From Hyaloperonospora brassicae (Eukaryota > Oomycota > Peronosporomycetes > Peronosporales > Peronosporaceae), in assembly GCA_947650285.1 (NCBI GenBank), contig CANTFL010000443.1, positions 1 through 64,000 of the forward strand: DNA of 64,000 bases, read 5' to 3'. Of this stretch, positions 33,047 through 42,304 are shown in pieces. The notes under the pieces were generated by a model. That model did not search any database. It worked only from the letters and a program-made list of their open reading frames with translations, and was not told the DNA's origin. The first letter of the stretch is position 1, and each line of letters begins with the position of its first letter. The position numbers and the translations under genes are program-made.

Positions 33047-34246
33047 TGTGATCGAGTGGTGATCACAAATTCCTTGTGATCCCGACTCTTTACTGGCGCT
33101 CAGACGACCGATCGGCGATGGGAGTACTTTGTTTCCGTGTCCTTGATAGCCTTCCACACCTTGTGTACCCATAGGTTGGGCGGGCTGCATTCTTCTTGGT
33201 GGACTCGTGGCGATGGGAAACATGACCGTGTTTGCGATGTGGTCGAGGCTCGATCTCGGTGTGGAAATCTTCCCACCGCGATCTTGGGCTAGTGTGATCT
33301 CGTGGAATTCTTCATTGGATCAATTGTATACTTGTATAGTGCTCGATATGAGTCCCTCTGACCTTTTACTGATCGCCTAGTCCAAAATATAGACCTTGAT
33401 TCGCAAGCTTTCTGACCACTTAAACTGTCTTGCGATCTTGAGTCTTCAACCAAAAGGTTTTCCTGCGTCCGATCGTAGTTGTAAGGGGTGAGAATCCTTA
33501 AACGCGCCTGGCCAAATAATCCATATGTGATACTTGTGCAGATGTAGCGTAGTCTGTGACTTCGGGTGTCCAAAAAATTTAGCCCGAAAAGATGATTCGT
33601 GTCCTAAGAAGCAAATTGAACTCTGTTTAATGCTAACCAGTCAAATCCAACAACCCTATCACTATTTTCATATCCAAGACATCGCATGCCACATGTCGCT
33701 CTCTCCAGAAGGTCGCACCGTTATACTTGTGTTGTATACACCTGATATACTTGTCCGATCGCAATCGCCTTTCATATCACAGATCGTGTAGTGGAACCCA
33801 CACTAACTCGATCGCGATCACATACCCGATCGCGATCACATACCCGATCACGATCTCGATCAACTCCTTGACCACGATCGCCTTGCTGATTGCGAATCAC
33901 ATGGTGTGGAATATACTCATCGCGATTGTTTATCGTGGTCCACACCAACCTAATCGCGATCACATACCTGATCATCGATCGAGATCTCTATGGACTCCTT
34001 GATTGTCAATGTAATCGTCCCCTTGACAGTAATCAGAGCTTCAGGGCTTGTACCCTTCGCCCGTCATACTTTAACCTGGTGCCGCAGGTCCCATCCTTTC
34101 TGATCTCATATCCATCTCTGTCTAACAGTCCAGTGAAATTGATCCGACCAGTTGTGGGACCGTTGTTGACATCCGTCTGCCAAATTGGACATAGCGGGAA
34201 TGCGATCTGCTCTCGTGTCGCGAATTTTATCAGTCGCTTCACCACA
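33047..34246 (-). repeat. Gypsy-1 5' LTR (right)
   Basis: Starts tgtgatcgagtgg and ends ccaca. Partner of 20,443-21,660. Differences cluster in the first 80 bases; afterwards long stretches are identical. Confidence 0.88.
33809..33844. repeat. 18-bp minisatellite in Gypsy-1 right LTR, 2 units
   Basis: Two exact units of cgatcgcgatcacatacc, one fewer than in the left LTR. Confidence 0.93.
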
Positions 34247-36080
34247 TTCCTAAACACGAGAGCTCACTACTGCTTGTCGAAGAGTGTCTACCGAATAACT
34301 CTGTTCATTTCTAGACAGTCTTTACTCCGTTCTACGTGAGCGTTAAATTCACACACTCGCGTCCAATTAAAGCTACCACTATTTGGTTTCGGTATTTATG
34401 GTGGATAGAAAGCCAAAGGGATTGCTTATAAAATTTCTATTGTCACAAACAGGTAAGCGATATTATCTCAACGCGATTAAATGTCTTACTATATGTGCGT
34501 GAAGCACTAGAATAGAAGCAATATATCCAGAAAAATCAAGCTCAAACCAATGCAGAGGTTGTATTAAAGTTATGAGGTCGAAGGCCAAGTAATACCGGAG
34601 CCTACGTACTACTGTAGTGGTCGCTGGCCTCAAAACAAAGTTGCGTATGCGTTTTCTGAGATAATCCATGGTAGTCGCTAAGACGAGGCTTGCGTATACG
34701 CCAATACTTCCGCGCAAACTGCGCACACGCCCTATTCTCCGTTGGAATTTTTAAGCTTATCGAGATCCGTCCCATGTAAACTTGTACGCGCTTGCGCAGC
34801 AACATTTGACCTTGTCATTGGATGCTGAATCCGGACCAGCATATAACGCTTAGCCTCAATCCGTATTTGACCCAATTTCAACGTCCGATGGAGATCTTGC
34901 GTTGTGTTAAGTGCTCTTTGTGTCTTAATCAAGGTCTCAAAGAAACAAATTTAGTTCAAAAAGAAGATTCTAATGCTCTTCTTTCGGTATACAGACCACC
35001 TCCGATGCTGCTCGATGAGCAATGTAACAACCAGTTTTATGTGAACACTCCTGAAACGACGTTGTCGTGGTTAGGTTAGATTCCAGGATTAATTAATTGT
35101 AGTGATTACCCGGATTGGGAGATCTTATTGGAGTATGAGAAGCTTCATCGGCAGAAATATCCATACGCCATATATGTCTATATATATCGCGTCAAGGGTC
35201 ATCATACCAGTGTAGCCAAATCATACCGTTAACGACTATTCAACTATCCTCTAGCATCTAGCCTTAATCGTGACGTATTCTTACCGAAGCGATTATTCTA
35301 GACGATCATCTGCCACGCTGGCAATTGATCATAGAGCCATCATACTGGTGAGGTGTCTATCTCAATACAACTAGCGAATGAAGTGATCATAATTTTCTAC
35401 ATATATTTCATTAATGAGCAAGCGTATGGAAACGCCCCAATATCTTTTGCACAGAGTCACCACGACCTATGCTCCCAAGGTGCGCCTTATATTGGATTTG
35501 CGTGTTTAAATAATAATGTTCGAGTTGCCTCTCGTTTAGTGCCTGATGGAAGGAAAGGTTCTCGGGAAAGGTTGCCTCTGGGCCGATCACACATGTCGTC
35601 TGACAACGAGCTTCCATTTTATAGAGACGTGTCTCTACGTTGTATGTTGTAAACACGTAGCCAGAACGTCTCTGAAGGAACATGTTGGTCTAGGAGCGAC
35701 AAAGATCACTCTCCTTTTGCTTAGTGATCAGATGTTATTGATAGTCAAGCAGATGGTGATGATGGTATCGCGAGCATCCGATAAATGTTTTTAGACAGCT
35801 GAGGCGTTGACTTCGACACGATCGATGAACGGATGTGGTGCCGTAAAAGGCTTTACCACAGGCACAGTTGAATTGTACACTGTCGTTTTAAGCACGAACA
35901 TCGGTACCGCTATCATAGTTCACCTCCTCATAGAGATCGAGATAAAAAGAAAGATTTTGAAACTGGAAATGTAAAAACAACTTTGTGTTTAGTGCTTCGA
36001 GCAAGCGTGATGTTAAGCGCGCACGCACCGTCCTCTTTACAAAAAGAATTCGATTGACGTTTTGTGGAAACGTCAGTGTG
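34247..36080 (+). pseudogene. Gypsy-3 pol, last part (integrase C-terminus, chromodomain) and 3' region
   Basis: Resumes Gypsy-3 after the nested element. caggtaagcgatattatctc (about 34,450) aligns with the KQVRQFLLTRLNV coding segment of Gypsy-4. VYRPPPMLLDEQCNNQF (about 34,988-35,040) aligns with the pre-chromodomain segment of Gypsy-4. A decayed match to the chromodomain KWRGYPES segment lies at about 35,100-35,130. From 35,840 to 36,080 the sequence follows the Gypsy-4 3' region up to the LTR. No open frame survives. Confidence 0.75.
35888..36002 (-). pseudogene. Gypsy-3 relic of the antisense ORF start
   Basis: Minus-strand reading gives QNLSFYLDLYEEVNYDSGTD, parallel to SSTLTLYLGIVVDVDYGSDT in Gypsy-4. 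Placed at the same distance from the LTR, it is the second copy of the antisense reading frame. Confidence 0.6.
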
Positions 36081-36435
36081 GTAGTGCGTAGCACGTCGGC
36101 TGGTTGTCTACATTATATGTGTAATATACACCGGGATAAAACCCGATAAAAATGACTTTAGAACACCGAATCAGTTGTTGGGGGATCCCGTGGGGCATGC
36201 ACCAACTAAACTACCTTGATAGGCATTAATTAGAACGTTGTGTCTCGATTGGGTACTTTTAGTCTAAGGTGTTCTTTTTAGATAGGAACGAATAATTCAG
36301 CTCCCTTTTGATCTAATAGAGACACGTGTTTTCTTAAGTTGTCTTTGATCATAAAAGAGCCAAGTCTTCTTAAGACACAGATTTTTCAGCACACTGTGTA
36401 GTAGATTGACTGAATCGTTAAGGTCTACTCATTGA
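36080..36435 (+). repeat. Decayed Gypsy LTR: 3' LTR of Gypsy-3, perhaps 5' LTR of Gypsy-4
   Basis: Matches the 41,063-41,440 LTR and its preceding bases (cgttttgtggaaacgtcag is identical at 36,056 and 41,030). Further matches include agacacgtg, and ttctta-rich and cttaagacac stretches. As the only LTR between the two elements it may be shared, a structure made by LTR-LTR recombination of tandem copies. Confidence 0.65.
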
Positions 36436-36960
36436 ACATTTAATTGCATCTAGAGTACCCGGAAGGCATCGATGCAGTCCCCACAAAAAGGTTGCTAACA
36501 TAGAAATACCGTCTGTTATGGACCGGACAATCACTTAATTCTTTCAGATATTTTAAATGCGCGAGAGTTGTCGTTTGACACGTGCGCACGCCGCTTTCGA
36601 CGTCATCTAGTAGCCGCAGCTTCGTGACAAGTGCGCACATATACTCGGTCAATTGAGCATGCTGAAGAGCTTCGAAAATGGGCGTGCTTTATGTTCGATC
36701 TGGCGAGGAAGTTTTGTAAGGGCCAATATAAACGCAATCTTAGCGTCTCTTCGTCCGCGGGTGAGAAAATTCTGTCACGATGTATTCGTGATGAATCCTA
36801 GTTGGAAAAAGAAGCATTTTCTAGCGCTGTTCAAATTATTGCTGTACCCACTGATCCGACGAAAGCTTAAGCGCAATGTAGAATGTACGCACTGTCGATG
36901 TAAATACGCAGCCATTCCGCTTTTCTACCTACAGCTGCGCTAAATCTAGGAAGAACACCT
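36436..36960 (+). other. Gypsy-4 leader remnant
   Basis: Half a kilobase between LTR and pol, too short for gag and protease. Short open stretches (for instance 36,653-36,943) show no recognised motif. Confidence 0.4.
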
Positions 36961-37740
36961 GGTCAATTCTCCCTTTCATGACCGAGTTTTGGCGATCAAC
37001 CAAAGTCGATGGCGTATCTTGGCCTTGTTTTTTCGTCACCATGTAATGGTCAACGCTGCGGTGGAACAGTGTGACGTCATTGACGACTTCTTTCGTGCAA
37101 AGCACGCGGCAGGAATGGTGCGTTAGAGCAAATCACCCCATTCCACACCGACTTTTCTTTGTCAAAAAGCCCAATGGTAAGTGGCGCATTGTTCATGCTT
37201 ACAATAAGCTTAATGCGGCCACCATCCTGGATCAAACACCATTTCCGAGGAAGTATGTTCTTCAGAACAATATGATGGGATGTACAATGTACAGTGTGCT
37301 CGACCTATTCGATGGTTCTTACCAGCTGCCCATGCGAGAAAGCGACATTCCGCTGACAGCGGTCAGCACTCCGAGCGGTAAGGTCAGGAAGTGGCTTGTC
37401 ATGCTGCAAGGGTTATCAAACGCCCCGGCTTAATTCAATGGTTTTGTGACAAAATTGTTCAAACCTCACCGAGGATATGCACAGACGTACTTTGATGACA
37501 TCTTTGTCCATACTCGTGCTATGAATGGTCGGTTAGATGTGGACAATCACATTGACCATTTGCGAGCAGTGCTCGAGTGCATGCGCACGAATAAGTTATA
37601 CGCGAACGCGTCTAAGTGCATCTTTGGTGCAGAAGGGATTCTTTCTTAGGGTGCTTTATTGGTAATCGAAGTCTTGGAGCGGATCCCGCTAAATTAAAAG
37701 CCATAGTTGATGGCCGGTTCCAAAGAACCAAAAGGACTTA
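36961..37740 (+). pseudogene. Gypsy-4 reverse transcriptase
   Basis: Clear RT: FVKKPNGKWRIVHAYNKLNA (about 37,163-37,220), MYSVLDLFDGSYQLPMRE (first catalytic Asp), VMLQGLSNAPA, YAQTYFDDIFVHTRAM (about 37,477-37,524, intact YFDD), LECMRTNKLYANASKC and FLGCFIGN. A TAA at 37,431-37,433 interrupts APA-FNGFV, and frameshifts fall near 37,640 and 37,740. Catalytic residues are intact, but the protein is not produced in one piece. Confidence 0.9.
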
Positions 37741-38550
37741 CGAAATTGGCTCGGCCGTGCCAGTTACTTGCACAAGTACAGTGCGGATTACGCAGATATG
37801 GCTCGGGCATCATCGAATCTCGTTAAAAAGGATATGGAATGGTGCTGGACTAGCACCGAGCATGATGCTTTTCAAGCAGTAAAGGAGAGTCTCTTTCATG
37901 CTCCAATCCTGGCTCTGCCTGATCCTGATCGATCTTTCAGTGTCGTATGTGGCGCATCTGACTTTGCCATAGGAAGCGCCCTGTTACGTACAGATTCCGA
38001 TGGACGGGAGCGTGTCATTGCGTTTGAGTCCCGTCAGCTGAAGGCTGCAGAAAAGAACTATACAGTTCATGACAAAGAGCTACTTGCAATGAAGTATGCT
38101 CTCGTCAAATTCGGAGTTCATCTTCTTGACTATAAGCCGTTTGTGATCTATACAGATCATGCGTCACTACGCACTGCGACTCAGTCGCCTCAACCTTCTC
38201 AGAGAATTTCTGGTTGGCTTTCATTATTTGCCTAGTACAACTTCGAGGTGAATTATAAGCCGGACAAGCAGAATGCTTTGGCTGATGCGTTGTCACGCAG
38301 GCCTGACTATGAGCTTACTCATGTTACGACTCTGTCGTCGTCGGTCACTGACCTAATCCGTATATCTTATGCCAAGGAAGAACACTGTGTAGCTCTGCTA
38401 CGTACTCTATGGAGCGAGGAGTTCAAGGACTCAGACATAGAATTTTCGGCACGATTACGTGCGAGGCTACATCGATATTCCATCTATCAGGGACTGTTGT
38501 GCTATAGCAAGAATGTGGAGGATACCCCTTGCATTTTTGTCCCTTTATGA
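37741..38550 (+). pseudogene. Gypsy-4 RNase H and connection
   Basis: Begins HKYSADYADMARASSNL and WCWTSTEHDAFQAVKES (tether). RNase H reads FSVVCGASDFAIGSALLRT, where the usual DASD is GASD, so the first catalytic Asp is lost. It continues FESRQLKAAEKNYTVHDKEL (Glu present) and YTDHASLRTA (Asp present). A TAG at 38,233-38,235 precedes YNFEVNYKPDKQNALADAL, the usual domain end. The frame ends at 38,550 in a damaged linker before integrase. Confidence 0.9.
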
Positions 38551-40110
38551 TGAGAAGTTGAAGTATCGAATCCTCTATTAAGGCACATCCTACTGCGTTG
38601 AGTGATCATATCGGTTGTGAGAAGACGTATGGCTGAGTTAGCCAATGCTATTGATGTCCCAAACTATACAAATGGGTGAGCACATATGTACGGACGTGTA
38701 AAACGTGTCAACGGGTGAAACCCTCACCTCACGCGGCCGCGCCGCTGGCTAGTTTACCTGTACCCAAGGGGTGTTGGGAGTCCATCGGCATAGATTTCAT
38801 TTTCGGTCTACCGAAAGATTCGTATGGCAATACGGGTATTGTGGTATTGGTTGACCGTTTGAGCAAGATGGCTCAGTTAGCGGCGGTGCCGGATACCATT
38901 GATGGTGAAGGTACAGCTACTCTGTTTATCGATCGCGTGTTTCGACAACACGTTTTGCCGTTGGTAATTGTCTCTGATAGAGATCCTCGCTTCACTCGGA
39001 AGTTTTGGATATTCATTATTAAGGTGCTCGGCACCCGTTTGGACATGCTCACAGCGGATCATCCGCAGACTGATGGTCAAGCCGAGCGAGTGAACTCCAT
39101 CATCGGTGACATCTTGCGCAGTGTTTGCGCTGAAACGCCTTAGCGTTGGAGTTCGATGTTCCCTGTCGTTGAGTTTGCGTTGAATAACGCCGTGCATGCC
39201 TCCACCGGCTACACACCATTTTATGTGAATGTTCTCACACACCCTCGCTGTTTGTTAACGCTACCACTGCGTGGTTCAGGGCTTGGTGGGGGAGGCGTTG
39301 CTGATCGACTTGTTGATGTCAGCTCTTCTACGGTTCAAAAACAGGTAAGACAGTTTCTCTTAACGCGTTTAAATGTCTTACGACATGTGCGTGACGCACT
39401 GGCTGATAGCCAAGACAAGCAGAAGAAACATGCCGATGCTAAAGGCAGAGGTTGCATTAGACGTTATGAGTTCATAGGCTAAGTTCTACTCAATGCTAAA
39501 AACCTACCTACAAACGTAGTGTCTGCTGTCTTTATGACAAAGTTGCGCCCGCGCTTCATTGGACGATTCACGGCCGTAGCCAAGATGGGACTCGCGTATA
39601 CGCTCAACCTTCCGCGCAAACTGCTCACACATCCCGTGTTCTACGTTGGTTTGCTTAATCGGTATCGGGATCCTTCCCACGCGAACTTGGAGGCGCTTGC
39701 GCTGGGTAGGTTGGCCTTGCCATCGGTTGCTGAATCCATATCAGGAGGTCAAGCTGAGCCTCCATCCGGGCTTGGCCCAACTCCACCACCTGGAAACGGG
39801 CTCGCATCGCGTCAAACGCACTTTGGGCCTTACACAATTCTTTACGGAGACCGCTCAGCTCGAGAAGCTTCTTCTCATTCTCCTCCTTCGGTATACCGAC
39901 CACCTCCGACGCTGCTCGATGAGCAAGGGAACCGACAGTTCCATGTGGAGCGACTCCTGAAATGACGTCGTCGTCAGAGTCAACACCAGTATCTGGTGAA
40001 GTGGCGAGGGTACCCGGAGTCGGAGAACTCGTGGGAGTTTGAGACACCCCTTCGGCAGGATTGCCCATAAGCCGTTGATGTTTTTGAACATCGTGGCAGG
40101 GGTCATCCCT
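38551..40110 (+). pseudogene. Gypsy-4 integrase with chromodomain
   Basis: The integrase N-terminal zinc site keeps only CKTCQRVK; the histidines are lost in decayed sequence at 38,560-38,670. The core has GIDFIFGLPKD, LVIVSDRDPRF and HPQTDGQAERVN, so the D, D, E catalytic residues remain. After PLRGSGLGG come the GPY/F-like segment (LRPRFIGRFTAVAKMG, LLTHPVFYVGLLNRY), a proline-rich spacer (VYRPPPTLLDEQGN) and a chromodomain (QYLVKWRGYPESENSWEF, about 39,990-40,045). Chromodomains of such elements bind chromatin marks and steer integration. One frame covers 38,676-40,110 but is cut by stops at 39,141, 39,480, 39,961 and 40,069 (approximate). Confidence 0.9.
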
Positions 40111-40955
40111 CGACGGAGAGCGCTTCTCACCAATAGTGGTGGAAGCAGGTGGATATTTCAGTACCGCTTGACCAACTTTGACATCAATCGGCACAGCCGG
40201 AGCATAGCGTGGGAGAGTTTGCAACTGGCCTCTGGCCTTAAGCTTGGCATAATCATACCGAAGTTTCTGCTCTAGACGAACATCTGCCACATCGGCACTT
40301 GCTCTGAGAGCTAACACGCTGCTGAGGTGTCGTTTTCGATGCACCCAGCGAACGAAAGCGTTGTCTTCTTCCTCCTGAGATTCGCCTGCGAATAAGAGGA
40401 TGGGTATACCCCTCATCGGTGGAACCGGTGCACCCCGTGCTTGCGTGTCAAGTCGCAACTTGTATTGACTTTGAGTCGTCAAGTGAGGTTGCAGTTACCT
40501 CTCGCGAAGTACCTGTCGACTCGCTACCTCATCAGAAGAAGTTGGCACACGGTCAATGACCTACGTTTCCAAAGAACGACCTGTCGTTCGGCGTATTCGC
40601 TCTTCCACTTTGAGGTGTGTGAACAGATAGCCACGACGACCCTCAAGGGTGCAGAAAGCTGCATACGGCGCTGAGCGCTCTATTCTCGCTGCATAGCCAC
40701 CTGTTGTTGCTTATCGAGCTGATTGGTGTTGATGGCATCGCCCACGATGGGTGTTTGATGCGGCGCCGATGGTGCGTTGGCTTCGCCACACTTAGCAAAT
40801 GGGTTCGGTGCAGTATGAGGCGGTGCCTCTTGCCCTGGAGAGTCGGACATTGTCCTCTCGTCACCATGGACTTCGGTATCGCTACCATAATCCACATCCA
40901 CAACGATGCCGAGGTATAACGTGAGAGTCGAGGACTTATGTGGTGGCGATGCCAT
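39655..40955 (-). pseudogene. Gypsy-4 antisense ORF (two pieces), unknown function
   Basis: The first piece runs from an ATG at 40,955 (MASPPHKSSTLTLYLG, then DYGSDTEVHGDERTMSDS) to a TGA near 40,680. A second piece in another frame is open from 40,482 to 39,655 (about 275 codons), without an ATG at its start but with protein-like content: RWVHRKRHLSSVLALRA, LRYDYAKLKARGQLQTLPR, an S/T/P-rich middle, and a helical end KKLLELSGLRKELCKAQSAF. It overlaps the chromodomain and integrase end in antisense. Antisense extra ORFs near the 3' end are known in some plant Gypsy elements. The start region is also traceable in Gypsy-3, which argues against chance. It could be a structural or regulatory protein of the element; the function is not known to me. 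Confidence 0.55.
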
Positions 40956-41050
40956 GGTGTTTTGTGTTTTACCGACCGTAAAGTTGAAGCACACACACAC
41001 CGTCCTCTTCGAGGACGAATTCGATTGACGTTTTGTGGAAACGTCAGTCT

Positions 41051-41062
41051 GGTGGGGGTGGG
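41051..41062 (+). other. Gypsy-4 polypurine tract
   Basis: ggtgggggtggg ends exactly at the tgtaac start of the 3' LTR. Confidence 0.75.
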
Positions 41063-41440
41063 TGTAACGGGGTTACACGTCGACTGGTAGTCGACAATAA
41101 GTGTAATGCACACAAGGGATGGGATCCCTTTTGAAGTAATATTAGAACACAGTATCAATTGTTGAAGACTGATGTCTGTGAACCATTGGTTACGAGATCT
41201 TTTGATAGGTTTATTTAGGACATAAGTTAGTAGGTTATTTACTTTGTTCTACGGTGTTCTTTGGGTTACAAGAAGAAATAAAATTCATTTCACATTTTGA
41301 TCAACAAAAGACACGTGCCTCTCTGAGGCGTCTTGCGATCGAAAGAAAGTAGCAACGCTTTTTTAAGGCAGATACTCCTTGTGCAATTAATGCGTTTGAT
41401 TCTTTTAATCGTTTGGTCCCCCTGGAACAGGTACCGTAAG
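41063..41440 (+). repeat. Gypsy-4 3' LTR (right end approximate)
   Basis: Starts tgtaacggggttacacg, a common chromovirus LTR start, with a small hairpin (gtcgac ... gtcgac) near 41,090. Homologous to 36,080-36,435. The end is uncertain: two degenerate units of about 60 bp (ctctgagcttgttgact / ctcggagctgttgactc, 41,435-41,530) may belong to it. Confidence 0.7.
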
Positions 41441-42304
41441 CTCTCTGAGCTTGTTGACTCTTTGAATCGAATTCTTTGAACTAAACCTTAGCTCTCGGAG
41501 CTGTTGACTCGTTGAGTCGGGTTCGTAGAACCAAAGTTGCTCATTGAGCGTTAAGTCCTCCTCTGACTGAAGGAGCTGTGTAGGCTCGCTACAGTATGGC
41601 CACGCAGTACTAGTCACAGAAGAGCGAAAACAGCACCATGTCAAAAAATCGGCCATGATTTACGTTTTTGGCTTGTTCGGTGGTGTTGCATGGGCACCAT
41701 TTTGTTTCCCACGAGCGTAAACGCTGCGAACCATGAGGTGGTCATCGCTAAAACGAACGCGAAAAACATGTCTTATTTGTCAATGATTCGGGAAAGTTTG
41801 TCGCATGGCAAACACTAGTCTATATACATCCAAGCAACTTATTAAACGCATGCCTGCCCGCGTCAATTCTGATCTCAGAAGCGGCGTTTTAGACTATCTC
41901 TCTCGTGATTTAGCCAAGAATGTTACAAAATTCTAACAATGTACACGGCTATCATTCTGTTTGGACGTCATATGGCTTCCATCAGGTTGCGTGATTTCTG
42001 TCGAAAAGTGTTAAGTTGTACGCGCCATGCTGGATCGCATGTGTTTTCATGGTTAGATTAGTACGCACATCCATTGGTTTAGTTGCTAAGTATGCTACAA
42101 ATGTGGATATAACCGATGCGGTCGTCTGAGTTTTTAGTCAATTCAGATACGTTTGGGGGGAGTAAATTACAAAATGCACAATTAAGTTTTCTAGGTCCTT
42201 AGTTCACATTAAACTAATGCTAAATCTAAGCCTACCGTCGAATTGACGACCAAGTTAATACATAAAACACGTGCTAAGTCTCACCAGTTTAGCTTGGCAT
42301 AACT
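41441..42304. other. 3' flank of effector gene; no gene recognised
   Basis: Holds the two ~60-bp repeat units at its left edge and an ATG-started 83-codon minus frame (41,656-41,405) overlapping them, without recognisable homology. No clear polyadenylation signal was picked out downstream of the effector stop. Confidence 0.5.

Larger units (their letters stand above)
20443..34246 (-). mobile_element. Gypsy-1, 13.8-kb LTR retrotransposon, nested in Gypsy-3
   Basis: LTRs of about 1.2 kb (20,443-21,660 and 33,047-34,246) bound an 11.4-kb interior read on the minus strand: primer site 33,024-33,045, gag about 31,400-32,900, zinc region about 30,750-31,150, RT 28,800-27,780, integrase about 25,830-25,450. 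The interior is full of stops and substitutions, yet the LTRs are nearly identical over about 1.1 kb. No clean TSD is seen (flanks end acttc and begin ttcct). Its left flank is Gypsy-3 integrase and its right flank is Gypsy-3 integrase C-terminal sequence, so it is inserted in Gypsy-3. Confidence 0.88.
36436..41440 (+). mobile_element. Gypsy-4, chromodomain Gypsy retrotransposon, 5'-deleted
   Basis: Plus-strand chromovirus: RT, RNase H, integrase and chromodomain in order, then a 3' region, polypurine tract and 3' LTR. No gag or protease is visible; only about 0.5 kb lies between the upstream LTR and RT, so that part has been deleted. Many stops and three or four frameshifts. Confidence 0.85.
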
